From Anaeramoeba flamelloides (Eukaryota; Metamonada; Anaeramoebidae): DNA of 64,000 bases. The stretch covers positions 1,252,001 to 1,316,000 of the forward strand of contig JANTQA010000042.1 in assembly GCA_027625915.1 (NCBI GenBank). Direction: 5' to 3'. This document shows positions 1 to 10,500 of this stretch, one piece after another. The notes beneath the pieces were generated by a model. It searched no databases, was not told the DNA's origin, and saw only the letters and a list, made by a program, of their open reading frames with translations. The translations under genes were made by a program, and so were the position numbers. How positions within the stretch are numbered: position 1 is the stretch's first letter; each line of letters starts with the position of its first letter.

Positions 1-1166
1 TACAAACCAAAAATTTTCTAGTTTTTGATAATTTCAAAGTTTAACATTTTTAATACAAACTATATTACGACTATTTATTGCAAAATAAATGGAACAAAAT
101 TTTCATTCAGCTTTCCAAAAAAAGATTTTTTTAAATCATTGTAAAATTTCAATTTTTTAATTCTTAAAAGAAGCTTTTAGTATTAATTCCACTTTTAGAA
201 TTGGGAATGTTGATGACTAATTATAATTCTTGATCTGTGATTTTTTTAGAAAACTGAATGAAAATTTTGATTATTTTATTTTACAATTAACAGTAGTTTA
301 GATTTAGTAAAACACAAAAGTTACATAATTTGGCTTGTAAGAAATATGAATCAAAAATTTGATGAGATTTACTTTTTCATAAAGAAATTGAAATATTGCT
401 GTCTTCTTTCTAACTTTGAGAATGAAGATCTTGAAATCCATTTGTTTTTTTTTGTTTTGAAAGTTTGGTGTGAGTGTAAGTCGTCTTGTCAAAAGAATGA
501 TAAAATTTTGTTTTTAAAAATTATTTTTTTTTGACTACTTACTTTTTTCAAGGATAAGTTTCGTAGATCTTAATGCTTTTCAAATTTAGTGTTATGAATT
601 TGGGTAAATTTCTGTAACGAGAATTTTATTGAATTTGCTGAGTAAATTTAACCTTCTAAAACAAATGGAATTTGATAACTAGAGATGATCTCAAAAAAAA
701 AATAATTTATTAAAAAAAAGAAGAAAGGTAGTCAATAGTCAAGCACAAAAAGTCGACGAACAAAGAGCGAGAATACTCTAGCAATACAAAGGCACACAAC
801 ACTTTACCCATTTTCAAATCACAAAACTGGGAACCAAACCCAAGAGATTCTATTTTATTTTGTTTTTAGAAAAAGTTGTCTTGTATACTGCGAGTATCAT
901 GCTTTGAAAATGGGTTAGGTGTGGTGTGCCTTTCTAGTACTCTCAAATTTTTTAGAGTGTTTTTTATTCTCTAAGATTTGTGATGAGATGGTTGAAAAAT
1001 TAAATGTCTTTAAAAAAAATATCACCTTTTAGTGATCCAAGATCAGTTTTTTTCATTATAAAATCAAAAACTGTGAAAAGTGACTCTAAACAAACTTTTT
1101 CCTAGGAGCTGCTGTTTGGTTAATGTGTTTCGAAGAAAACCACAAAAACAAAAAAAAAACCAAAGA
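1..1166. other. Probable intron of the left-edge gene; no exon seen
   Basis: No open frame on either strand looks like protein-coding exon. The stretch is A/T homopolymer-rich and holds the inverted repeat at 769-944. If the donor at 1177 is used, this is intron sequence extending beyond the window. Confidence 0.35.
769..944. repeat. Inverted repeat with arms of about 45 bp (small foldback element)
   Basis: The left arm (769-818) contains AAAGGCACACAACAC and ends CCCATTTTCAAA. The right arm (903-944) starts TTTGAAAATGGG and contains GTGTGGTGTGCCTTT, its near reverse complement. The outer ends GAATACTCT and AGTACTCTC also pair. The 85-bp loop is AT-rich and has no coding potential. This looks like a small terminal-inverted-repeat element or a fragment of one. 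No target duplication could be defined. Confidence 0.55.
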
Positions 1167-1177
1167 TTATTCCTTAC

Positions 1178-1634
1178 TTTCTGTTTCATCTTCAGACTCT
1201 TCTTCACTTTCCGATCGTGAACTTTCTTCAGTTTCTTTTTCAGAGCTTAAGGATAACAAATCCAAATTCTTTACCACTGTTTTTTTTAAGTTATTTTCCC
1301 CAAAGCTCATTGTTAAACTTTTTGTCATTTTCTTCTTTGTTGTTGATCCTTTTTTAATTTCTTCTTCTTCTTCTTCTTTTTTTTCTTTTTTTTTTTCTTT
1401 TTTTCTTTCCATCTGTTTTTGTTTTTCTTTTTGTTTTTGTTTTTGTTTTTGTCTAATTTTCCTGATTCTTTGACTTTCAATTTTCATTTCGTCAATTTCA
1501 GGATCATCGGGGGTAAGCCAAAGTAGTGGAATTTTTAATTTGTTTGAAGTTGTTGTCCAATGAAGGTATTCTTTTCTAAGTAAAGGTGCAGTTGTAGGTG
1601 GCTGGAAAATCAATTTGCTAAGAAACGGTCCCAT
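1178..1634 (-). CDS. First exon of an ABHD17-like alpha/beta hydrolase (partial, runs off left edge)
   Basis: The exon reads from an ATG at 1634 and encodes MGPFLSKLIFQPP, then a segment ending KIPLLWLTP, then a Lys/Gln/Glu low-complexity stretch and a Ser/Glu-rich acidic tail. The LIFQPP motif followed by a short beta-rich segment resembles the N-terminus of ABHD17-type serine hydrolases (AKLAFLPP in animals), which depalmitoylate membrane proteins. No hydrolase core (nucleophile elbow GxSxG, oxyanion HG) is present. Open reading continues to a stop at 1167, but a good donor, GTAAGG, lies at 1177-1172 (minus). I therefore infer that the exon ends at 1178 and that the catalytic exons lie left of base 1 behind a large intron. 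Alternatively it is a short 155-aa low-complexity protein ending at 1167, or a gene remnant. The reading frame is clear; the family call is weak. Confidence 0.4.
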
Positions 1635-3504
1635 TTTAAGAATTAACAGTGCCGAGAAAAAATAATTTTTAAAAAATAAAACTTTATTCCAAAATAGTTT
1701 AGTTCAAACTTTTCCTCTTGTGATCATTTGAAATTTGTCACTGCTGCTTTTTATACAACACAAACATTTGAAATAAAGCAATGAAAATACTCAAAAGATT
1801 TAAAATATCTTGAAAAATGTTGGAAAAAACTGAGAAATAATATTGGTTGTCTGTTTGTTGAATACTGTTTTGAAAAAATTGAGAAACGAACAATTTTGTT
1901 GAAAAAAATATTTTTAGGGAAAGTGTCAATTATCCAACAAATTCTTTTTTCTTTCAACTAAATTTGAGAAAATGTTTTTCAATTTGTGTTTTGGAGCACT
2001 ATGGTTTATCTCCTTTTTGTTATCCCAATCAATTTTAAAAATCTCATTTATCAAAAAGTATTACCGGCAAAATTAATTCTTAATTTCTCTAAATTACAAG
2101 ATTCTAGCTCCAAAATATTCTTAGGAAATATAAGGTTTGTATAAAATGCCAAACAGTGTGGGTATATTTTGTTTTGTGTTATTGAAGAGTTTAATATTTG
2201 AGAAAGATGATAATCAAAGAAGTTAAACAAAAAATTTGTAAAAAAAATGAAAAAAGTTAGTTAGTTAAGGACAACCTTTCTGTCAGTCGAGGTGTTGAGT
2301 TATAAGTTATTTTACATCTTCTCAAACAAATGAATTTTCATTCTTGGATAATTGGATTGAAAAATTACTAATTTCAAAAAATCAAAACATTTGTAAAAAA
2401 TAATCGAATATCTAGATTTTTGTACAAGAATTTTTTGAAAAAATTACTCTAAGGGATTTTTAACTAAAAGTGAAAATTTGAAAACATTTCAAAAGTGTAA
2501 AAGTAACTATAAAAAACAATATTTAGAACAACTTTTAGGAAATAATTTTGTGTTTATAGATTTTAAATTGAAATTATGAGATTGTAAAATCAAATTTTGA
2601 CGGATCAAAGAAAAGGTTAATTATGAAAAATTTGAATAGTGAAAATTAATATTTTTTTGTAAAAGAATTTCTCAGTTTGGTAAATTTAACTGATATTTTG
2701 ATACTATTTCAAGGTTTTTTTTCCAACAATTACACTCTGTTCACTTGGAAATGTAATCCTTAATATTTTAACAACAATTATTTTTAAATTGAGATTACAT
2801 CATTTTTTCACAACCTGTTAAATACTAAACACCGTAATGTCAAAATCGGCAAAAAAATGCTATTTTAAACAATTTTTTATCCTGTTTTGTACATTAATTT
2901 ACAGATTTATCTTTTATTTGTAAATTAATTTAATTGATCAAGGGTTATATTATAATGAACTTGGTTAATAGTTTGGAATTTCTGTTCAGTGAAAAATGTT
3001 TTTAAAATTTCTAAAGTTTAAACAAAATGATAAATCCTATTCAATATTTTTTTAAAAAAAAATAAGAAACTTTATAATATTTATCAAGATCAAATTGCAT
3101 TTAAAATTGTTTTTTAGCCTAATGAACTTTTTTTTTTTTTTTTGAAAAAACAACTCAGGATTTTATATTTTATTTTTAATAAGAATTGTTAGTTTTATTG
3201 AAAACAATTACATTGAACAATTGAAGCACTTTAAAAATACTTTCTATGTTTTGATGTTTAAAAACAAGTTTGAATGAATTAATGAGTATTTATCAACATT
3301 TTGTTTTTTTTACATCTCCAAACTTCAAGAAATTATCCAGAAAATTACTAATACCCCCCCTCCATTTAAATTTTACTGAAACTGTAAAAATGTTTGTACA
3401 GTGTTTTATATTTTGACTGTTTGATCTAAAATTTATGGAGATATTTCTCAAAATGTCGAAAAAAACGACTTTCTTAATATTTATAACAATTTTATAGGTA
3501 CTTT

Positions 3505-3705
3505 AACAGCCATTTCCATTTTTAAGGCACAAACTTTAACGAAATTTAAGTCACAATAAAACTCTTAAATTAAGGTACAAAATTCAGATTCCAGTAAAAT
3601 AATTTGAAAAAAAATAAATTAAACTTTTTGTGCCTTAATTTGAGACTTTTATTGTGCATTAAATTTAGTTGAAAGTTTGTGTCTTAAAAGTGGAACTGAC
3701 TTTAT
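3505..3705. mobile_element. Palindromic MITE, family B copy 1
   Basis: About 200 bp is almost wholly an inverted repeat. The left half carries TTTAAGGCACAAACTTTAACG and the right half its complement, GAAAGTTTGTGTCTTAAAA; both halves contain AAATTAAGG / CCTTAATTTGAG. Two related copies lie at 36574-36771 and 38840-39033, where the ends read TACAGTCA and TGACTGTA. That suggests a TA target and a Tc1/mariner-type non-autonomous element. There is no coding capacity. Confidence 0.75.
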
Positions 3706-4981
3706 ACATTCTATTCAAAATTATTTCTCAAATCCGAAAATAAAACACAACAAAAAAAATAATTTGAATATGAAACAAACAAAACAAGATAAAGACAAAA
3801 AAGATTAAGAAATTGTAAAAAAATATAAATTTTAAAACAGTTATTATATAACAACAAATATTGTTTTTTTGATATTACTAAACATGGTTTCACAAGTTTA
3901 TATTTTTTATAATAAAAATTACTAGTTGTGACTGATCTATTCTTTTTTTTTTCTGATTGAAAGCTAATTGTTAATATTAAATAATTATTATATCAATTGT
4001 CCAGAAAAAAATGGAAATTTTGATATTTTGCTTGAATTAACAAAATAATTAAGTTCTATCAACAAAATGCGATTTTAATGATAAAAAGGTCTCAATAGAC
4101 AAAATTCTAAATACCATTTGATTATTAGACATGTTTTTTTTTTAAAGATGGGAAATTCAAATTTTTAATTTTTTAGTTCTTTCAACTTTCAATAAAAAAA
4201 TTGAAAAAAAGAGAATATTTTTTAATCTCTTCTCTAATTTTTAAATAGTTTTTCGTAAAAATCAAATTTAAATTATATAACAATTTTTATTCATTTTTTT
4301 ATTTAAAAAATACAACAAAATAACAACTTTAAATTAAATAGAATTCAGTGACACTTGTTTTGAAAAAGATTAAAGTCCATGAAACTTAACCTTTAATAAG
4401 GTTTGAAGAAGTAAAAAAGAGAATAAAAAGAAAAAAATATATGTTTAATTTAACAAGATGAATAAAATTGATAGATTAATATTATAAATAAAAAAAACTA
4501 TCTTTGAATCTCTTTATTCTAAAAAATAAAAATAATTCATTATTATTTTCTAATCTCTTTTTGAAAAAGAAAAAATCATCACCAATTTTTATATTGTATT
4601 GATTTATGTTTCTGAAAAGTCTAATTCAGCCACTTTGATGTTTTACCAATTCTAAATTAGTTATTAAATGTACCTTAAAAATGGTAAACTTGAAATTTTT
4701 ACAAAGAAAGTGATTTTTGATTTGTAAATAAATGAATTTCAACTAAGAGTTTTCATAGTAGGAGTAAAAATATCTACCTTTCATATCTTTTCAATTACAT
4801 CACTTTACAGCCTTATAAAATTTTTCAGGCTAAAGAAGAAAATTAAATCATTTTTTTTTTTTTTTTGGGAAAACCAAGAAGATTTGATTTAAATTAATAT
4901 ATAAAAAGTCTTATATCTATGTAAATAACTATGATTTATAAAAAAAAAATCTTTTAAAATTCTAATTTCCAGCATACGTAT

Positions 4982-5008
4982 ATACATATATATATATATA
5001 TATATATT
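4982..5008. repeat. AT microsatellite
   Basis: An uninterrupted (AT)n run of about 25 bases, preceded by ACGTATATAC. Confidence 0.9.
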
Positions 5009-5644
5009 CATAAATATATATTTAAATAAATTATATTTAAAAAATTTTGACTCATTTTATAATATTAATGGAAGTTGTTTTGAGGTTTTTATTCAGTATT
5101 CTTAAAAAAAAAATATCTTTTCAAATTTTTGGGATCAGATTCTTTTTTTCTAATTTTGCAATTTTTTGTTTTGCATTTTCAAATTTTGTTTTCTTTTTAC
5201 TTTTTTTTTGAAGAAATTTTTCTTTTTCTTTTTCTTTTTTTTTTTTTTTTTTTTCGATTTTTTTTTTATCAAAAATTAATGTGTAATAAAAAAAAGATTT
5301 TCGAAAAGATAAATAATCACTAATAAAATTGGGATGATGTTATGTCTTTTAAAATGTGTATAATTATTCGCAAAAAAATCTTGTTGTTAACTGTTTTCAG
5401 TGACAGTTCAGTAATAAAAAATTGGCAAAAAATATTACAAAAATTGTGACTACTTTTTTATTGTTTTTGGTGGTATTTTTTTAATTGTGAAAATATCAAG
5501 TTTTTATATATTTAGAATAATTTAAAAGTAAATCCACATCAGATTTATTTTATTTTTTGTTCTTGAATCAAAAGGATATATATTTTTTTATTCTATTCAT
5601 TATTTCAGATGAGTCACAATTTTTAAAATGGTATTATATATATA

Positions 5645-6172
5645 TAAACACCATTCCAAAAATTTGGACACACCCAAAATCAAAAATAGGCAAAAATAAA
5701 CCAATTTATTATATTTTTCCAAACTTAATATAAAACCACATTTAAGTAGCCCAGTATTAAAGTTTTAAATACTAATCAGTTGAATCCAAATAAAAGAAAA
5801 AAAAATATAAAACTCAAAAATAAAAATTGGTGTGTCCAAAATAATGTAACAAGTGGAACAAAAAATGTATTGGTTAATTTGTTCAAATTTCACCAAAAAA
5901 TTGTTGATCGATTAAATGATAAGATAATATCGATAAATTGTATGTGATTTTCCAATTTAATAAACTTAATACTAACCTTCTATTAACCATTGAAAAAAAA
6001 ATTCCAGATCTAACTTAACAGATTTGTAATTGGAAAAAAGGAAATGAAAAAAAAACAAAAAGACAAAAAATGAAATAGTAGTTTGTAAAATCAAAATTCT
6101 TTCAAAATTGAATTTAAAGTGTAGTATTGCCATTCTTTCAACTATTTAAACTGTGTCCAAATTTTTGGAATG

Positions 6173-6179
<7 letters not shown>
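5645..6179 (+). mobile_element. Tc1/mariner-like MITE, family A copy 1 (complete, 535 bp)
   Basis: The left end, TAAACACCATTCCAAAAATT, and the right end, AATTTTTGGAATGTAGTTTA, are inverted repeats of about 27 bp, followed inward by TGGACAC and GTGTCC. Both ends start with TA, the usual Tc1/mariner target. Internally there is AT-rich sequence and a conserved block with GGAACAAAAAATGTATTGGT and TTGTTGATCGAT. No transposase frame exists, so it would depend on a partner in trans. Further copies or parts lie at 11119-11478, 25080-25619, 36776-37299, 38490-38755 and 57240-57640. It is flanked on both sides by AT repeats. Confidence 0.8.

Positions 6180-6222
<43 letters not shown>
6178..6222. repeat. 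AT/GT microsatellite
   Basis: An (AT)n run passes directly into (GT)n immediately beside the right end of the 535-bp element. Confidence 0.9.
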
Positions 6223-6263
6223 TCAAAATAGTTAATGGAAAGAATCTATAATAACGAAAGTTT

Positions 6264-6350
6264 CCTAGGTGTTTTTTACTTTTTGGAATAAAACAATAAT
6301 TTTAATAATTTTCTGGTTATTTCAAAAGTGAAAAAAAACCTAACAGAAAA
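6264..6350. repeat. Single hairpin of the CCTA-type family
   Basis: CCTAGGTGTTTTTTAC with TTTTTGGAATAAA pairs with TTATTTCAAAAAGTGA-type sequence ending AAAAAACCTAAC. The stem flanks a short AATTTTAATAATT-like core. It is the same unit found in clusters at 20385-20995 and 47365-47940. Confidence 0.6.
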
Positions 6351-7563
6351 TCAAAGAAAAACATTTTTTTCAATTTAAATCAATAAATAATTCTTTAATA
6401 ACTCGAAATAATTAGTTATCTATTTGAAAGATATTAAATGGAGACAAAATATTCTTAAATTTGAATAAATTTGCCTTTTAACTGTGAAAAAAAACTTTAT
6501 TCAAAGTTTTTACTATTAAATTTAAAAAAAAATGGAAATAGAAACTGGAAATTTGGATTTTGCAACTTTAATTGTTAAATATCTATAAAAATAATTTTTT
6601 GATCTAAGATCTCTTTTGAACCAATAGTGCTTATTATAAGTAGAGTTAATACAAAGTGAAAAATCAGTAAATATTTAATTTTTTAGAAAAATTTTTTTAA
6701 GGTTAGTGTTGTGAAAATCGGTTCAACAGGAAAATAACTAAAATTAGATTTTTAGTTAGATACCTTACTAAAAATGACAAGCAAGATAAATTAATAAAAT
6801 AAAAAGCCAAATGACTAAAAATACAATGGAAGGTTAGCCATAATAACAGTTTTTTGGAATACTATCTTTTGAATAGGGTTATTCTTTGAATTACTCTATC
6901 ATCAAAAATTTATTGCAGAGTTGGCCATTTTCTGAGATCTCTAAAACCACTCGTGTGATTTTGATAATAAAAGGAGATTAAATTGTATTTTTTGATTTGT
7001 CCCTTGAAAATAATAGAATCTATTAATCTTTTATAGTCAATTGGTTTCTTCAATTCACTTATTATACTTTTTATTTTTAGGTTTTAATAAAGTTTTCCAA
7101 TTAAAAATTGCGTTGAACTTTTTTTCCTTATTAAAAGTCAAAACAATGAACAAAATTCTGATTTTATTTTTGAATTTTTTAATTGTTTTTTCCTGTTTTC
7201 AGAAATAAAATTCAGGATTCTTTTGAATCACTTTTTTGAAAATTTAATAAGTGTTCTAGGAAAAGTTTGTTTGTTGTTAAAACGAAAATAGAAACAATTA
7301 TAAATTATTTTTTCATTTGGAAATGATCCAAAAAATCAAAAAGAAAAAAAAATTTTCGATCTAAAAATAAATTTGGCATATTTTCACTTTTTTTTTCTTT
7401 TTTTTGGTATTTGTTACATGTTTTTCCAAAAATATAATACAGATTGTTTTATAACTTTTTAACGTTTTTCAGTGACTTTAGTGAGCAATTATTCTGGTTA
7501 AACATTCAAGAATTGTACAAAATAAACCATTTTTTGGCTTTTTTCTTTTTCAAGTTTTTCAAC

Positions 7564-10500
7564 ATGAAAAACCTCTACATAAATTTTATATGTGTTCTTT
7601 TAATATGCATTTCTCATTTAACATTGCAAAGCCCAACAACTGAAGACTATTCTTTTTCTCAAACCAATTTCTTGTTCCAACCATCAACAAGCAATGTCTA
7701 TTTAGAAAGTGAAACCGATACAAGTCAATTGCGAGTTCGAGAAGATGGAAGTCTGCAAGCATTCCAACTGATAACAAAAAAGACTTCTGTCACTTCTCCA
7801 CCAATAAGTAGTTCATGTGGGAAAATGGTTGCATCTTGTTATTCTGATCCAAATCAAGAAAAGAATTTTCTTACAAACCAACCAATAGATCTCACAAAGA
7901 AAAAACAGTTATATTTAACTCTTGGCGCACGCTCAGACGATTGCCCAATTCTTGTCGATCCCTTGAAATATTCTTCCTTTTTTGGAGGCACACAAAACGA
8001 TATTGTCACAGATTTTTATCTTTCTTCTTATTCACTGGATTTTTCCATAGTTTTTGTTGGAACAACAGCATCACCAGACCTTCCAAAGTTTGGTGGGCTT
8101 AGTAATATTGCTCTTCCCCAAGCAGATCAGCAGCAAAGACTCATGTTTTTGACTAGTTTTGATGTAAGTGGTGGGATACTTGTGTCGACATATTTTGGTG
8201 GGATAATTGGTAAAAACAAAACTGCTGAATCGCAATTTATTATTCCTCGTCAAATCATTCGTTCAACTCGGTCATCTTTTTGGGTTGTTGGATCTGTAAC
8301 TTTTTCCTTTTTGAATTTTTTTTTCTGGGATTTCTTTGTGTTTTATTTGTTTTCAAAATCTTTCCAAAAATTCAGAATAAAAATTATACTGTGAAAATTA
8401 GAGAACACAAACCAATTCTTCTTTTCAGAATCAAAATACTGCTATTTTTTAGATGAACCAAGTCATAAGTATTCGCTCACAAAGTGTTTTTGAAAAAACA
8501 AAAAGAACAAATTGTTAAGGTTATCAGTGTAACACAAGTGAAAAATGAATTCTTTTTTTTTATGACTGGAATTGTGACCAACACCAACGAGTTAAACCTG
8601 TATACAAAAATGACAATTTTTCTTGTAAAAAAACAAATTAAAAATAAAAACTACAGTGGTGTAAATAACCCGAGTTGACAACCTTTAGCCTATTACAAAA
8701 ATTTAACTCATGGTTTTTTTTTCAAACTTGGGTATTTGAAGATAGGAAGACACACACATATTCTTGGTTCGTATTTAAATTGACTTTAGAGGTTAGATCT
8801 TTGATTAATCAAAATGGCTCAATAATATTAAATGCTTTACAGTGGTGTAAATAACCCGTGTTGACAACCTTTAACCCATTACAAAAATTTAACTCGTGGT
8901 TTTTTTTCAGACTTGGGTATTTGAAGATAGGAAGACACACACATATTCTTGGTTTGGATTCAAATTGGTTTTAGAGGTTAGATCTTTGATTAATCGAAAT
9001 GGTTCAATAATAATAAATGATTTTGTTTCAAAATTTTCGTAATATTTACAAAATTTCTGAGCTAAAACCGATTTTTTTATAAAAATTCAAAAAATGAAAT
9101 TTTTCTCTTTTTTTTATCAAAAAATAACATTTTAATCTTTCTATATCTTCATAATTCTTTTTTAAAATTTATTTTAGAGAACCCTATTTCTTGTTTATAT
9201 ACTGTTGTCATCCCATTGATTTTGTATCTTTTATTTCTAGAGTCCGCCAATATTTTTTGCATGAGTTAAATTTTAGTAATGGGTTAAAATAAAAAACACG
9301 GGTTATTTGCACCACTGTAGTAGGGTGTGCAAAAAAAATGATAAACAAAAAAGTTATTTAAAAATTTCTCAAATACAGCTGACAAACTTACACAAACCTA
9401 TTTACAGTTCCCTATTAAAAAAACTTTTTACAAACAATTTTAATATTGATAACTAAGATATATTTTATTTGAATTTTAATTATCATTTCAAAAAAAAAAA
9501 TCAAAAAATTAAAATATGTCTTTCTGAGAAATTATTTTTTCCCTTTCACCGTAACTTACATTTACATTCTCAACTTTATTGTAAATATCTTATATGTATC
9601 AACAATTTCCAAAAAAGCAGGGCAAATTTATTTTGAAATTTCTTTTTTAAATCAATTCTAATAAAAATATTTTAAATATTGAAAATATCATTCATCATTT
9701 ATTAATCATTAATAACAATCCAATTTATTTTTAAGACCGGTAATTACTTTAATAAAGGATATGAAAGTTTCTGATCTTTAAATTTTGTTTGATATTTTTT
9801 AGGTTTGAAAATCAGTGGTTATTTTTTTCTTTTTGATCATAAAACTTATTTTCATAGAGGTTTAATTTCGATAAAAATTTCCACTCTAAGGAGGAATTAG
9901 ACTGTGTTTTCTTGTTTAAAAATCTTTTGTATTCTTTGCATATTGTAAATTTTTGTTAAAGTATTTTTATCATACCTATTTTTGTCCTTAAAAAAGTTCA
10001 ATTTTTTTTCATTTTTTGGGAATGTGCTATTCAGGATAGGATTGGCACATTTTTGAAAAAATTACTTTTCTCACAATTTAAAAAAATATCACTACTCATC
10101 AACCTTATAACCACTAACAAGTACGTTGATGAAATCAGAACAATAATAATAAGTTCAAATAAAAAATGAAAAGAAAAAATTTTTTTCCCAAGTTTCTTTT
10201 TTTTCGATAAATTAGGTTTTCAGAAAATGAAGATCAGCATAACAGTTTTTGTGAAAATGGACATCATATTTATCGCATAATCAATGAAGTGTAGTTTTTC
10301 TTTTTAAACATTATCAACAAAAATAACAAGGTTGTCTTGGATTGTTGTGAGTTAAGATCGGTTTACCCTTAAAACTATTTGAGTTCACAGAACACAAATA
10401 TTTCGCCAATTCAAACAAAAAATAAACATTATAATTTTTTTACGAACATACTATCCCCAATAATCATCTTATGTTAAGAATTAACATTTTATGAGAAAAA

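Larger units (their letters stand above)
1635..7563. other. 5.9-kb intergenic region between divergent genes, repeat-bearing
   Basis: No coding exon was recognised; the short open frames are poly-Phe/Lys translations of T/A runs. It holds the palindromic element at 3505-3705, the 535-bp element at 5645-6179, a single hairpin at 6264-6350, and AT/GT microsatellites at about 4982-5008 and 6178-6222. Promoters for the left-edge gene (minus) and the receptor kinase (plus) must lie at its two ends, but I see no distinctive core motif. Confidence 0.6.

Noticed and set aside
1123-1473. 116-codon plus-strand frame rich in Ser and Phe
   Set aside because: It is the antisense of the Lys/Glu and acidic low-complexity part of the exon at 1178-1634.
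5129-5323. Phe-rich frame of 64 codons
   Set aside because: It is a translation of T homopolymers in an intergenic region, with no start context or family match.
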